A DNA stretch of 64,000 nucleotides, from assembly GCA_025057995.1 (NCBI GenBank), contig JANXEW010000002.1, positions 124,001-188,000 on the forward strand. Direction: 5' to 3'. The stretch comes from Thermofilaceae archaeon. GTDB taxonomy: Archaea > Thermoproteota > Thermoprotei > Thermofilales > Thermofilaceae. Shown here piece by piece: positions 13,265 to 21,883 of this stretch. A program made the translations under genes and the position numbers. Numbering within the stretch: the stretch's first letter is position 1; every line of letters starts with the position of its first letter. Under the pieces are notes generated by a model that was given only the letters and a program-made list of their open reading frames with translations, was not told the DNA's origin and made no database searches.

Positions 13265-13468
13265 TTAAGGAGTGTACTTTTCATACTTTAGGACGGTCTC
13301 TATGAGGTCTACATGCGACAATAACATTCTTCTACAACAATAACGTCTAATACCGAGATCGTCAAGAACTTTGGCTGGTTGCTCTCCACGAGCTATTCTT
13401 TCACTAAACTTAGACCATTTATCGCCTATTAATGCTCCACACGTGAAGCATCTAACCGGTATTATCAC
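13265..13468 (-). CDS. rpoN: RNA polymerase subunit N
   Basis: Rpb10 homologue, 67 residues, a small zinc-bundle subunit that contacts D/L. The diagnostic [18 protein letters not shown] and the second zinc pair [12 protein letters not shown] are intact. The start is a GTG about 25 bases downstream of a TATA-like gtataaaaaac (minus strand), so it is likely leaderless. In related genomes rpoN follows rps9 on the same strand; here it is inverted and tail-to-tail with rps9. Confidence 0.97.
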   Translation of the reverse strand: MIIPVRCFTCGALIGDKWSKFSERIARGEQPAKVLDDLGIRRYCCRRMLLSHVDLIETVLKYEKYTP

Positions 13469-13517
13469 AGATAAGCCTTAGGGGGAGTTTTTTATACGTT
13501 TTTCCCTCTACTATCTA

Positions 13518-14114
13518 CTATGATGTCTCCTGTGAAGCGAGTTTCCTTATTTCCTCCTCTAGACGGGAAATCCTGTTTTTAGCTCTAATTAAAACTTCGT
13601 TTATTCTTTCAACAAAGTGTGGTATCATCTCCTCCTTTAAAAGAGGTCTCCCCTTCAACCTTAAAGGACACTCGATCTTATCTGATGCAGTTACTTCAAC
13701 GATAATTCGATCCCCTATCCACAGGATTCCACTGTGTTTTAGACCAGCTTTACGTGAAGCCTCTAAAAGGTTGAGCGAGCAGTTCAGATCACGACATGCG
13801 ATGTGGAGTATAGGTCCTTGAACAGAGAGCCATAGATCACTGTGCTTGGAAGCCGACAAGGTTTGTTTAAGCTCCCACTCTTCTATGGGTCTATGCCATT
13901 TGCTTAAAACAATCATTTTGAACTTTTCCCCGGGTAAGTGAGTGGCAGCTAACTGGATCCTACCGCTACAGCTGCTCGTTGAGTAGTAACCCTGTAGTGA
14001 GTTAATCAAGGATAATAGAGGGATCAAATCCGGATCTACCAACCCCGTTTCAATAGCGCGTAATAGAGATCTTAGTGCCCTAAACCTTTCGCGTTGAAAC
14101 ACTGTATCACACAA
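13518..14114 (-). CDS. taw3: tRNA wybutosine-synthesis methyltransferase Taw3
   Basis: TYW3/Taw3 family, the N4-methyltransferase step in making wyosine derivatives at position 37 of tRNA-Phe. The family hallmark is YYSTSSCSGRIQL near residue 43, followed by the conserved RDLNCSLNLLEASRKAGLKHSG region and ECPLRLKGRPLL. It has 198 residues, typical. The start is a TTG after ggagagat. It lies downstream of the biotin carboxylase on the same strand with a 77-base gap. Confidence 0.88.
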   Translation of the reverse strand: MCDTVFQRERFRALRSLLRAIETGLVDPDLIPLLSLINSLQGYYSTSSCSGRIQLAATHLPGEKFKMIVLSKWHRPIEEWELKQTLSASKHSDLWLSVQGPILHIACRDLNCSLNLLEASRKAGLKHSGILWIGDRIIVEVTASDKIECPLRLKGRPLLKEEMIPHFVERINEVLIRAKNRISRLEEEIRKLASQETS

Positions 14115-14191
14115 ATCTCTCCCCTTTTCTTCGATAAAATCGTTATAGCGTTTTCGCTTTTTCGAAAGAAATTGTATAGAAGTACATCACC

Positions 14192-15685
14192 TTACAAGTG
14201 TGGACGAATTCTCGAAGCCAGCCTCCAAATCTCCCCTTCTGCTCGACGAACCGAAACTACCTTCTCAGCTTTCTCTTTTTTCGGCAGTCTTAGCCGCTGC
14301 ATACTATGTCTTTGTAGATTCTCAAGAATCTTCTCTTCTTCCAGAATTCTCGTGCTATAATTACCTGAAACGAATGCCCTGTTATTTAAGACTGCATGAA
14401 GCAGGACCATGTTAGTTGATACTCCTTCAATCATTGTCTCTTCGATGGCTAGAGCGAGCCTCCTCCTAGCCTCTTCTCTAGTTATACCCCAGCTCGTGAC
14501 CTTCATGATTAACGGATCATAGTAGAATGGGACTTCAGCCCCTTCATAATATCCAGAATCAACTCTTATCCAAGGTCCCGATGGCTCTCTGTATACCGTC
14601 AACTTACCGGGGGATGGAGCGAAGTTGTTTGACGGATCTTCAGCGTATACTCTAGCCTCTATAGCGCTCCCCCTCATTTTAATGTCTTCTTGTTTAAAAC
14701 TAACTCCCTCACCAGCTGCTATGTAAATTTGTTCACGGACGATGTCAACACCAGTAATCATTTCGGTCACCGGGTGTTCGACCTGTATTCTGGAGTTTAC
14801 TTCAAGAAGGTAAAAGTTAGCATTGGAGGGGTCGAATAGGAATTCAAAGGTTCCGGCGTTAACGTACCTGCAAGCATCGGCAGCTTTTAGAGCTATTGAG
14901 AGTAAATGTTCACGCAACTCAGGGGAGAGAGCTGGCGATGGAGCTTCTTCTATCAATTTCTGAAATCTCCTCTGCACGGAGCATTCCCTTTCAAAAAGGT
15001 GGAAAACTTTCCCCTTTCCATCGCCTAGAATCTGTACCTCTATGTGTCGAGCTTTTGGTAGGTACTTCTCCAAGTATACTTCAAACTTTCCGAAGGTCTT
15101 GCCAGCGAGTTCACTGGCTTCTTTCAAGGATTTGGTAAGCTCTTCCTCATTTGATGCAATTTTCATGCCGATGCCTCCACCCCCTCCCGCAGGCTTAACG
15201 ATCACTGGAAACCCTAGTTCCTCAGCTACGCTAATCGCATCTCTGCTGTTTACGGCACTATATGTGCCGGGTACGACTGGCACTCCAGCGTTAGCAAAAA
15301 ACCTTCTGGCACCAAGCTTGTCGCCCACGAGCCTTTGTACGTTGGGTGGTGGACCTATGAACACTACCCCCTCCTCTCGTAATCTTTCAGCAAAATCCGC
15401 GCGTTGAGATAGGAAACCGTATCCTGGATGGACGGCTTCAGCCCCCGTCTTTTTTGTCGCGTAAATTATTGCGTCTATATTCAAGTAACTTTCCTCTGGA
15501 TCCGCCCCTCCAATCCATACCGATTCATCAGCTATCATAGCATGCAATGATTTTTCGTCTGCGCTCGAGTAAACTGCTACAGTTGTAATACCTAGAGCTT
15601 TCGCACTTCTAGCAACTCTAACAGCGATCTCTCCCCTGTTTGCGATAAGAATCTTGCGGAAAGGAGGTTCCACATGAACCTTCAT
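14192..15685 (-). CDS. Biotin carboxylase subunit of an acyl-CoA or pyruvate carboxylase
   Basis: ATP-grasp enzyme that carboxylates biotin with bicarbonate and ATP. Domains in order are the N-terminal preATP-grasp domain (FRKILIANRGEIAVRVARSAK), the glycine-rich ATP loop (KPAGGGGGIGMK), HIEVQILGDGKG, the catalytic RECSVQRRFQK and EVNSRIQVEHPVTEM, then the C-terminal domain. Its 497 residues match stand-alone subunits. No biotin-carrier or carboxyltransferase gene is nearby, so the substrate (acetyl-CoA, propionyl-CoA or pyruvate) cannot be assigned. It lies between THEP1 and taw3. Confidence 0.9.
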   Translation of the reverse strand: MKVHVEPPFRKILIANRGEIAVRVARSAKALGITTVAVYSSADEKSLHAMIADESVWIGGADPEESYLNIDAIIYATKKTGAEAVHPGYGFLSQRADFAERLREEGVVFIGPPPNVQRLVGDKLGARRFFANAGVPVVPGTYSAVNSRDAISVAEELGFPVIVKPAGGGGGIGMKIASNEEELTKSLKEASELAGKTFGKFEVYLEKYLPKARHIEVQILGDGKGKVFHLFERECSVQRRFQKLIEEAPSPALSPELREHLLSIALKAADACRYVNAGTFEFLFDPSNANFYLLEVNSRIQVEHPVTEMITGVDIVREQIYIAAGEGVSFKQEDIKMRGSAIEARVYAEDPSNNFAPSPGKLTVYREPSGPWIRVDSGYYEGAEVPFYYDPLIMKVTSWGITREEARRRLALAIEETMIEGVSTNMVLLHAVLNNRAFVSGNYSTRILEEEKILENLQRHSMQRLRLPKKEKAEKVVSVRRAEGEIWRLASRIRPHL

Positions 15686-15714
15686 GGGTACTTCTTATTA
15701 AGGGATGTTAGCAT

Positions 15715-16272
15715 CTATTTCGTCTGTTTCCTACTTGTTATTCTGTGTACAAGTTCAACCAATCTATGAGGAACGTCGTTACGGTTACTTTCCGTTACTA
15801 CAATTAACGTGTAGTCCTTGCGCTCAAGTACTTCCTTGCCGAAGGCACTGAGCTCAGCCTTAGCGTGAATAGTGGCTATGACGGGCTTTGAAGAGTCTAA
15901 GGCACTTCTAACTGCTCTCTTAAAAGATGTAGATAGCAGTTCCATAGGACCTATCTCATCAATAATTACAACATCCGCGCTGTTTAAAGCAGTTAGAATA
16001 GCTCCTACTCCGAGTCTGTCAAGTTCGTCGACGAGGACCACGTACTTGCCCACTCGTGGTCGCCCCTCTCCAACTCGCGCTAGATAAGCCTCTTCGCCTG
16101 TCATAAGGTCGATCATGATGAAACCTACACGTGTCCCTTCTCTTCTCTCCTCTCGGGAGATAAAACCTCCGATCACAAGCCCTGTACTTCTCAAATGATG
16201 AACTGCACGTAATACGGCAGTTGTCTTGCCGATGCCAGGGCGCCCTGTCACGAGAATGTTTTTTTCTCTCAC
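15715..16272 (-). CDS. THEP1-type nucleoside-triphosphatase
   Basis: P-loop NTPase of the THEP1/NTPCR family, which hydrolyses ATP and GTP in vitro; the physiological role is unsettled. Walker A is GRPGIGKTTAV, followed by the family pattern GLVIGGFISREERREG and VGFIMIDL. Walker B and catalytic residues are DVVIIDEIGPMELLS. Length 185 is normal. The GTG start overlaps the DUF371 stop by 4 bases, so it is cotranscribed with pcm and DUF371. Confidence 0.9.
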   Translation of the reverse strand: MREKNILVTGRPGIGKTTAVLRAVHHLRSTGLVIGGFISREERREGTRVGFIMIDLMTGEEAYLARVGEGRPRVGKYVVLVDELDRLGVGAILTALNSADVVIIDEIGPMELLSTSFKRAVRSALDSSKPVIATIHAKAELSAFGKEVLERKDYTLIVVTESNRNDVPHRLVELVHRITSRKQTK

Positions 16273-16760
16273 AGAAACCTCTCTAGCAACGAGAGGTTAA
16301 ATTCACTACGTAGTGTGTCGAACTTTTCTCCCTCGTCCGGAGTGTATGCTATTAGCACGACTGTTAGAGGGTTTGACAGCTGAAGCTGCCTAACCAGTGT
16401 CCTGTCGAGGTCTGCTGCGGCTTTCTCGCTTCTAACGGCTACCGTTCGTCCGTCTACGAACCTGCTCCGTCTTACGACAAGTGATCGCTCATCTGTGAAA
16501 GTCATTTGAACGCTGCCTTGGGCTCTTATAATCTCTACTAATTCATGACTAATCAAAAATATTAGGATGCGGGTATCGTCGTTTGCCGCTAACCTCTTAA
16601 AGTGATCTGATAGATGAGCTGCTCCTTTATCAGCGTTAACCGCTATGATACAGTCGCCCTTCACTGTAAGCGTAGATTCCCTTGTAACCTCGAATGTGGA
16701 TGTGTGTGTAGCCTTAATAAGCGGATGTCCAACTGCCTTAACTCGGTCAACTACGATCAT
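16269..16760 (-). CDS. DUF371-family protein
   Basis: Archaeal protein of unknown function with the family pattern HPLIKATHTSTFEVTRES, then DCIIAVNADKGAAHL. About 163 residues from the ATG at 16760, which overlaps the pcm stop as ATGA and is preferred to the upstream in-frame start. The order pcm-DUF371-THEP1 is a tight overlapping operon. No transmembrane segment or catalytic motif is evident. Confidence 0.75.
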   Translation of the reverse strand: MIVVDRVKAVGHPLIKATHTSTFEVTRESTLTVKGDCIIAVNADKGAAHLSDHFKRLAANDDTRILIFLISHELVEIIRAQGSVQMTFTDERSLVVRRSRFVDGRTVAVRSEKAAADLDRTLVRQLQLSNPLTVVLIAYTPDEGEKFDTLRSEFNLSLLERFL

Positions 16761-17422
16761 TCGTAACCGTACCTGCCTCTCAACGCCACGAAGACGCAAT
16801 ATGTAACGGGCTTGGTGCGAACCTCTCCCCCCTTTTTCTTAATACTAAGCAACAATTGGTGCCATCGTGAACCCACTGGGATTACCATGACCCCTTCCTC
16901 ATCAAGCTGCTCAATCAACGGAGATGGGGTGGCTGGTGCCGCCGCTGTAACGATGATCTTTTTAAACCTAAAGCCCTGCCTTATGGGGGCTCCGGCGCTA
17001 CCATCTGCTACCACGATGTTGACACGGTCATAGTAGCCTGAACGCCTCAGGTTCTCCAATGCAAAGCTCGCGAGACACTTGATTATTTCAAGTGTGAGCA
17101 CTATCCCCTCTATTTTCTCTCCCGTTGGAGAAACTATCTCAGCGCATAGAGCGGCATGATAACCGCTACCAGTACCAACTTCGAGGACACTGTCCCCCTT
17201 CTCAATTGCCGCCGCTTCACACATTATAGCGCACATGTGGGGAGCAGATATAGTTTGCCCCTCCGGTATTGGCAAGGGGTGATCCTCGTACGCCTCATCC
17301 CTATATTCTACCGGGACAAACTCTTCCCGTGGGACAGAGAGAAGAGCTCTTTTCACTTGCGGGGTTTTCACGATCCCCTCAAGCTCTAATAGCTCCACCA
17401 GTTTTTGCCGTTTCCACTCCAC
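16757..17422 (-). CDS. pcm: Protein-L-isoaspartate O-methyltransferase
   Basis: SAM-dependent repair methyltransferase that acts on isoaspartyl residues formed by protein ageing, which matters at high temperature. The SAM motif is VLEVGTGSGYHAALCAEI, preceded by the family signature GQTISAPHMCAIMCEAA. VPREEFVP near the N-terminus and the C-terminal MVIPVGSRWHQLL are also typical. 221 residues, GTG start. First gene of the pcm-DUF371-THEP1 operon, divergent from rpl14e. Confidence 0.95.
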   Translation of the reverse strand: MEWKRQKLVELLELEGIVKTPQVKRALLSVPREEFVPVEYRDEAYEDHPLPIPEGQTISAPHMCAIMCEAAAIEKGDSVLEVGTGSGYHAALCAEIVSPTGEKIEGIVLTLEIIKCLASFALENLRRSGYYDRVNIVVADGSAGAPIRQGFRFKKIIVTAAAPATPSPLIEQLDEEGVMVIPVGSRWHQLLLSIKKKGGEVRTKPVTYCVFVALRGRYGYE

Positions 17423-17569
17423 GACTCTCAGTTTACATGAATTAGACCAGGTTTTCTTGTTTTCGTTTGCATCGTATACGATCCCGCATCAGTCTACCTT
17501 AACAGAGGAGCTGAATTAACATGGTAGCGTTTTTAAAGTTGATTAAATTGGGGAGAGAGAGTGATAAAA

Positions 17570-17860
17570 ATGGTCAAAATTTTCGATGTTGGAAGAATAT
17601 GCGTTAAGATAGCCGGAAGGGAAGCTGGCAGGAAGTGTGTGATAGTAGACATAATCGACGATAACTTCGTAGTAGTTGCTGGACCTAAGAGTCTTACCGG
17701 TGTAAAGAGACGAAGGGTTAATGTTAAACACTTAGAGCCCACCCCCTATAAGATAGACATCTCCAAGGGGGCCAGTGACGAAGATATTATTTCTGCTCTT
17801 CAAAAGGCTGGTTTAACGGATGAAATGAAGCAACTGCTTAAACCAGTAATTAAAACATGA
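17570..17860 (+). CDS. rpl14e: Large-subunit ribosomal protein L14e
   Basis: Archaeal/eukaryotic L14e with a KOW-like fold: [35 protein letters not shown]. About 96 residues from ATG 17570, with the SD-like gtgat five bases before. The GTG at 17561 is a credible alternative because a TATA-like tttttaaag lies about 27 bases before it. The stop overlaps the cbf5 ATG as ATGA. Confidence 0.93.
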   Translation: MVKIFDVGRICVKIAGREAGRKCVIVDIIDDNFVVVAGPKSLTGVKRRRVNVKHLEPTPYKIDISKGASDEDIISALQKAGLTDEMKQLLKPVIKT

Positions 17861-18867
17861 TAGGACCATCGCGCTCAACCAGCCGAGAAGTTTTCGTAAG
17901 GGATGAAGAACCTCTTTCTCAGTACGGTAAAAGACCTGAAGAGCGCAACGTGGAAGAGCTGATCGAGTACGGCGTTATTAACTTGGATAAACCAGCTGGC
18001 CCCTCTAGCCATGAAGTAGTAGCGTGGTTAAGGAAGCTTGTAGGAATCGGGAAAGTGGCTCATGCTGGCACTTTAGATCCAAAGGTTACAGGTGTTTTAC
18101 CGATTCTACTTAACCGGTCTATAAAGGTCGTTCCGTACCTATTAGCTGAAGACAAAGAATACGTCGGAGTTCTCAGGTTGCATGGTGATGTCTCTGAGGA
18201 GGATATAAGAAGAGCTGTTTCAATGTTCAAAGGATCTGTATATCAAAGACCCCCTCTTCGCTCAGCAGTCAAAAGGGTGGTAAGAGTGCGGAAGATATAC
18301 GATGTAAAGGTGCTCGAGGTCTCAGGTAGGGACGTCCTTTTCTGGATGTGGTGTGAAGCAGGAACATACGTCAGAAAGTTCTGCCACGACGTGGGTCTGA
18401 TCCTTGGGGTAGGTGCCCATATGCAGGAGCTTAGGAGAATCAGAAGTGGCAGTCTGAAGGAGGAAGAATCGGTAACTCTACACGATGTCGTTGATGCCTT
18501 TTCTTTCTGGAAAGAGGAGGGTGATGAAACTTTCATAAGGCGTGTAATAACCCCCGTTGAGAAAGTTGTCGAGCATTTGCCTCGGGTTGTTGTGCGCGAC
18601 AGCTCAGTTGATGCTATAGCCCGAGGTGCAATGCTAGCAGTGCCAGGGATTTTGGCTGTAGATGCTGGCATAAAGGTTGACGATGTTGTAGCTATATTCA
18701 CGAAAAAGAATGAGCTAGTGGCAATAGGGAAGGCTTTAATGAGAAGTGAGCAAATGATAACGGCGAAGAAGGGCGAAGCGATAAAGCCCGAGAGCGTACT
18801 CATGAAACCAGGCACATACCCAAGCCTTTGGCACGGCAAGAAGAAGGTTAGCGAAAAACCCACATAA
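17857..18867 (+). CDS. cbf5: tRNA/rRNA pseudouridine synthase Cbf5
   Basis: Catalytic subunit of H/ACA guide RNPs; also acts like TruB at tRNA position 55. The catalytic motif is [19 protein letters not shown] (the Asp is the nucleophile). The C-terminal PUA domain begins around residue 250 ([24 protein letters not shown]). 336 residues, in the archaeal range. The ATG overlaps the rpl14e stop, and the rpl14e-cbf5 pairing is common in archaea. The tRNA-Ser promoter begins just at its stop. Confidence 0.97.
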   Translation: MIGPSRSTSREVFVRDEEPLSQYGKRPEERNVEELIEYGVINLDKPAGPSSHEVVAWLRKLVGIGKVAHAGTLDPKVTGVLPILLNRSIKVVPYLLAEDKEYVGVLRLHGDVSEEDIRRAVSMFKGSVYQRPPLRSAVKRVVRVRKIYDVKVLEVSGRDVLFWMWCEAGTYVRKFCHDVGLILGVGAHMQELRRIRSGSLKEEESVTLHDVVDAFSFWKEEGDETFIRRVITPVEKVVEHLPRVVVRDSSVDAIARGAMLAVPGILAVDAGIKVDDVVAIFTKKNELVAIGKALMRSEQMITAKKGEAIKPESVLMKPGTYPSLWHGKKKVSEKPT

Positions 18868-18868
18868 C

Positions 18869-18876
18869 CTTTATAG
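18869..18876 (+). promoter_or_regulatory. TATA box of the tRNA-Ser gene
   Basis: The motif ctttatag is centred about 31 bases before the mature tRNA 5' end, leaving room for a short 5' extension removed by RNase P. Confidence 0.6.
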
Positions 18877-18903
18877 CACCCGCGTAACCAATCTCGAAGA
18901 TAA

Positions 18904-19002
18904 GCCGGGGTGGCCGAGTGGACCAAGGCGTCGGCCTGGAGCTAGTCTAGAGAGCCGATACCTCTCTGGGGTGCCCGGGTTCGAATCCCGGCCCCGGCGC
19001 CA
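18904..19002 (+). tRNA. trnS: tRNA-Ser(GGA) with an 11-nt intron and encoded CCA
   Basis: The 7-bp acceptor stem gccgggg/ccccggc, D arm gcc/ggc, anticodon stem tcggc/gccga, a class II variable arm (acctc/ggggt) and T arm ccggg-ttcgaat-cccgg all fold. The discriminator G fits Ser, not Leu. The anticodon loop is 18 nt and reduces to CTGGAGA once an 11-nt intron at 18942-18952 (ctagtctagag) is removed. CTGG in the loop pairs with CTAG in the intron, flanked by 3-nt bulges AGC and AGA, giving a bulge-helix-bulge at the canonical 37/38 site. CCA is encoded. Confidence 0.92.
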
Positions 19003-19465
19003 TCCACTTTCATTATTTAAAATAAAACATTGATTCTAAACTAATTTAGGAGAATTGTGTTATATGTCTGAAGAGCTTAAGAGCTGCAAATTATAATATC
19101 TGTTAACGAGATAAAAGTAGAATCACGAGTAAATGATCAGTTCGCTTTGCTTTTTTCTATTTTTCTGGTATAGACGCTAATGCCATAAAAACACCATCGA
19201 TAAGTCTTTCGATTGTTTGGATGTTTATGAAGAGGCATATAAAGGGAAAGAGTGTTCTCACATCCATCTCCTAATGTGTTCACGGAATATTTGTAAAGCT
19301 GATAAAAGTAAGCGTAGAGATCACTTTCCATAATTCACATCCTAAGCTTTTCACACCCTTTAGTACCAAGTTGAATATCTGGTTTAGTATCCTGCGTAGA
19401 GTACTCCAATAAAATCTGAGGTTCTCAAGACACCGGTTTAAAGCTATAGAGGGGAAGCAGAAGGG
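19003..19465. other. Intergenic stretch without a recognised gene
   Basis: About 460 bases of AT-rich sequence between the tRNA and the rps13 promoter. The only ORF in the track (64 aa, minus) looks random in composition, with no start signal or family resemblance. I see no tRNA, convincing C/D box pair or repeat. Confidence 0.5.
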
Positions 19466-19474
19466 TTAAAAATA
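19466..19474 (+). promoter_or_regulatory. TATA box of rps13
   Basis: The motif ttaaaaata is centred about 30 bases before the rps13 ATG, with no SD between them, consistent with a leaderless message. Confidence 0.65.
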
Positions 19475-19499
19475 CATACGTATCTGCCCTCTGGCTCAT

Positions 19500-19952
19500 A
19501 TGGCTGATAAGGAGTTTAGGTACATTGTTAGAATAGCTGATAGAGATCTCCCCGGCGATAAAAATATCGTGTATGCTCTAGCTTTGCTCAAGGGAATCGG
19601 GGTTAACACAGCTTATGCGTTATGCCGTAAACTAGGGATTGATACTGCTCGAAAACTCGGATCATTAACAGAGGAAGAGATCTCCATGATCAATGAAGCG
19701 GTTAGAGAGCTTCACAAGTTGAACTTGCCACCTTGGCTTTACAACAGGAGACGTGATCCGGTTTACGGCACTGATCGTCACTTTGTCGGTGCTGACCTTG
19801 TCCTTGCTGTCAAAAGTGATATAGAGTTTATGAAGGAGATAAAAAGTTGGAGGGGTATTAGACACATGTTGGGTCTTAAAGTGAGGGGGCAGCGCACGAG
19901 AACTACGGGGAGAACCGGAATTACTATCGGTGTTAAACGATCGAAGAGCTAG
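19500..19952 (+). CDS. rps13: Small-subunit ribosomal protein S13 (uS13)
   Basis: Head-domain protein of the small subunit that contacts P-site tRNA and L5. 150 residues with YIVRIADRDLPGDKNIVYALALLKGIGVNTA at the N-terminus and the C-terminal IRHMLGLKVRGQRTRTTGRTG signature. The promoter sets the start. It heads the rps13-rps4-rps11 group, though each of the three genes appears to have its own TATA box. Confidence 0.97.
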   Translation: MADKEFRYIVRIADRDLPGDKNIVYALALLKGIGVNTAYALCRKLGIDTARKLGSLTEEEISMINEAVRELHKLNLPPWLYNRRRDPVYGTDRHFVGADLVLAVKSDIEFMKEIKSWRGIRHMLGLKVRGQRTRTTGRTGITIGVKRSKS

Positions 19953-20041
19953 CGATTCGAGCATGCCAGCAGGAATATTCACGCTAGTTTACCCTTTAAA
20001 GATAGAGAAGAATTTAAAACCACGACGTACGCGGGACAGCG

Positions 20042-20551
20042 ATGGGCGATCCTAAGAAGCCTCGAAAGAAATGGGAAGCCCCCACTCATCCATGGCGCAG
20101 AGATGTGCTACAACAAGAGCTTGAGCTTTTAGGCAAGTATGGGTTACGTAATAAAAAAGAACTATGGATAGCTAAAAGTATACTCAGACGTTTCAGGGTG
20201 AGAGCGAGAAAGCTCCTCTCCCTACCTGAGGGTGAAAGGGAGTTTCTGGCGAAGCCGCTTATTAATAGGCTATATCACTTGGGGTTATTAGCCAGCCCAG
20301 ACTCATCGCTAAACGATGTGCTTCGCCTTACAGTAGAGGACGTACTGGAGCGAAGATTACAAACATTAGTCTACAAAAGAGGTTTAGCGAACTCGCTTTT
20401 TCAAGCACGTCAATTAATTGTACACGGGCATGTAACCATCAACAGTAGGAAGGTCCGAAGTCCTGGCTATATCGTTTCGCGAGAAGAGGAACATAGTCTG
20501 GGGCTGCACCCCAACTCCCCTCTTGCAAGAGTTGAACGGCAGTCTGCATAA
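20042..20551 (+). CDS. rps4: Small-subunit ribosomal protein S4 (uS4)
   Basis: Primary 16S rRNA-binding protein. 169 residues with the archaeal N-terminus [17 protein letters not shown] and an S4 RNA-binding domain, [29 protein letters not shown]. The TATA-like aatttaaaac at 20011-20020 lies about 27 bases before the ATG. The usual archaeal order S13-S4-S11 is kept. Confidence 0.97.
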   Translation: MGDPKKPRKKWEAPTHPWRRDVLQQELELLGKYGLRNKKELWIAKSILRRFRVRARKLLSLPEGEREFLAKPLINRLYHLGLLASPDSSLNDVLRLTVEDVLERRLQTLVYKRGLANSLFQARQLIVHGHVTINSRKVRSPGYIVSREEEHSLGLHPNSPLARVERQSA

Positions 20552-20561
20552 GTTTAAAATA
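20552..20561 (+). promoter_or_regulatory. TATA box of rps11
   Basis: The motif gtttaaaata, overlapping the rps4 stop region, is about 30 bases before ATG 20586. It shows that the true rps11 start is 20586 and not the upstream frame extension at 20523. Confidence 0.6.
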
Positions 20562-20585
20562 TATTCCACTAGGGGCGTATTCACG

Positions 20586-21029
20586 ATGTCTGAGGAAGGG
20601 AGTTTCAGGGAAGATCAAAGTGAAACATCACGGCCGGAAACAACTAAGAGTGACGTAGGCATAGCATGGATATATGCAAGCTATAACAACACTATTATAC
20701 ATATCACAGACCTAAGCGGGGCTGAAACTATCGCAATAGTTTCTGGAGGCATGATAGCCAAAGCAGATAGGGACAAGCCGAGCCCCTGGGCAGCTATGCA
20801 AGCGGCGGCACGAGCAGCGAGAATAGCGATTGAAAAGGGGATACGCGTCGTTCACGTTAAAGTGAAAGCGCCTGGCGGCTATGGTCCGAAAACTCCAGGA
20901 CCTGGAGCGGGACCCGCTATTCGGGCATTAGTTAGAGCCGGGCTGATAGTTGATAGAGTTGAAGACGTGACACCGCTACCCACCGATAGTATCAGAAAAC
21001 CTGGGGGTAGAAGAGGAAGGCGTGTTTGA
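20586..21029 (+). CDS. rps11: Small-subunit ribosomal protein S11 (uS11)
   Basis: Platform protein near the mRNA exit and Shine-Dalgarno site. About 147 residues from ATG 20586, with an acidic, low-complexity N-terminal extension before the conserved [21 protein letters not shown]. The C-terminal [19 protein letters not shown] is typical. In most archaea rpoD follows rps11; here a nucleotidyltransferase on the other strand follows instead, and rpoD is at 11 kb. Confidence 0.97.
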   Translation: MSEEGSFREDQSETSRPETTKSDVGIAWIYASYNNTIIHITDLSGAETIAIVSGGMIAKADRDKPSPWAAMQAAARAARIAIEKGIRVVHVKVKAPGGYGPKTPGPGAGPAIRALVRAGLIVDRVEDVTPLPTDSIRKPGGRRGRRV

Positions 21030-21040
21030 GAACAACACAG

Positions 21041-21790
21041 CTATCGAGTAAGAAAACCCAGAACCTCGTCCACTGTCTGGGGATCTAGTTTCTCGTACCT
21101 TTCCGTAGAACCTACATCGTACCAAAAAGCTTCGCTTAAGTAACCTTCTATTCTGTATCCCAGCTTGATGAGCGTAGGAACGAGATCGCGCATTATATCC
21201 GCTTCACCTTTCGTGTCGATAAAGTCTTTCAAATATCTAATTGAATCTGTTTTTAAAGCAAGCACACCTATTACTACAGGTTTACCTAAAGGTGGCTTCT
21301 CAAATAGCTCTACTATCCGTGATCCCTCAACTTTTGCCACTCCAACACTTACTGTGTAATTTGTCGAAAGGGCTAGGGTGGCTGCCGCCTCCGAGTTCAT
21401 ATGCATCTTTAGCATTTCTGTTAGGTTAATGTTTGTCAATATATCGCCGTAATAGACGAGCACATCACTGTACCCTTCCAAAACGCCTTTCTCATACGCG
21501 TTTAACATCGCACCGCCGTTACCTCTATAGTTCGGATTATCTCGTACGTACTCAAGTTTCACTCCAAAGCGGCTTCCATCATCAAAGTAGTTCATTATCT
21601 GTTCGGCTTTATAATTTACAAGCAATGCTATCTCCGTTATATTGTGGTACTTTAACAAGCGCACCACGTACTCGAGTAAAGGTTTCTGTTTAGAACCAAC
21701 GGGAATCATGGTTTTCTGAAAGTAGTAGGTTAAGGGTCTAAGGCGCGAGCCCGCACCACCGCAAAGAACTGCGGCTTTAACTTTAATCAT
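21041..21790 (-). CDS. Sugar-1-phosphate nucleotidyltransferase
   Basis: Transfers a nucleotidyl group to a sugar-1-phosphate to make an NDP-sugar. The N-terminal signature is AAVLCGGAGSRLRPLTYYFQKTMIPVG; the metal and product-binding YGDILTNINL and EKPPLGKPVVIGVLALK are present. It consists of the catalytic domain only, with no C-terminal beta-helix. The ATG at 21790 is chosen because an AT-rich TATA-like block (21815-21825, minus) lies about 30 bases upstream; the track start is too close to it. The nucleotide and sugar specificity cannot be read from sequence. Confidence 0.85.
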   Translation of the reverse strand: MIKVKAAVLCGGAGSRLRPLTYYFQKTMIPVGSKQKPLLEYVVRLLKYHNITEIALLVNYKAEQIMNYFDDGSRFGVKLEYVRDNPNYRGNGGAMLNAYEKGVLEGYSDVLVYYGDILTNINLTEMLKMHMNSEAAATLALSTNYTVSVGVAKVEGSRIVELFEKPPLGKPVVIGVLALKTDSIRYLKDFIDTKGEADIMRDLVPTLIKLGYRIEGYLSEAFWYDVGSTERYEKLDPQTVDEVLGFLTR

Positions 21791-21883
21791 ATGACTATCA
21801 AAGGTAATGATCATAATAATATTTTTCGCTACCGTGAAGGTAATTAGAGAAGGGTTTTAAGGGGTGCTAGAAAGCCCTACTTG

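Noticed and set aside
15042-15407. 121-residue plus-strand ORF inside the biotin carboxylase
   Set aside because: Shadow frame of an intact conserved ATP-grasp gene, with low-complexity Ser/Pro composition.
18243-18926. 227-residue antisense ORF opposite cbf5
   Set aside because: It is the complement of a strongly conserved gene; its composition is Ser/Thr-rich and random-looking, with no SD, TATA or family motif.
19137-19331. 64-residue minus ORF after the tRNA
   Set aside because: No start signal, biased composition and no family resemblance in an AT-rich intergenic stretch.
18904-19465. tRNA-Ser 3' end as an integration site for a mobile element
   Set aside because: No second copy of the tRNA 3' end, integrase gene or foreign-looking cargo was found downstream.
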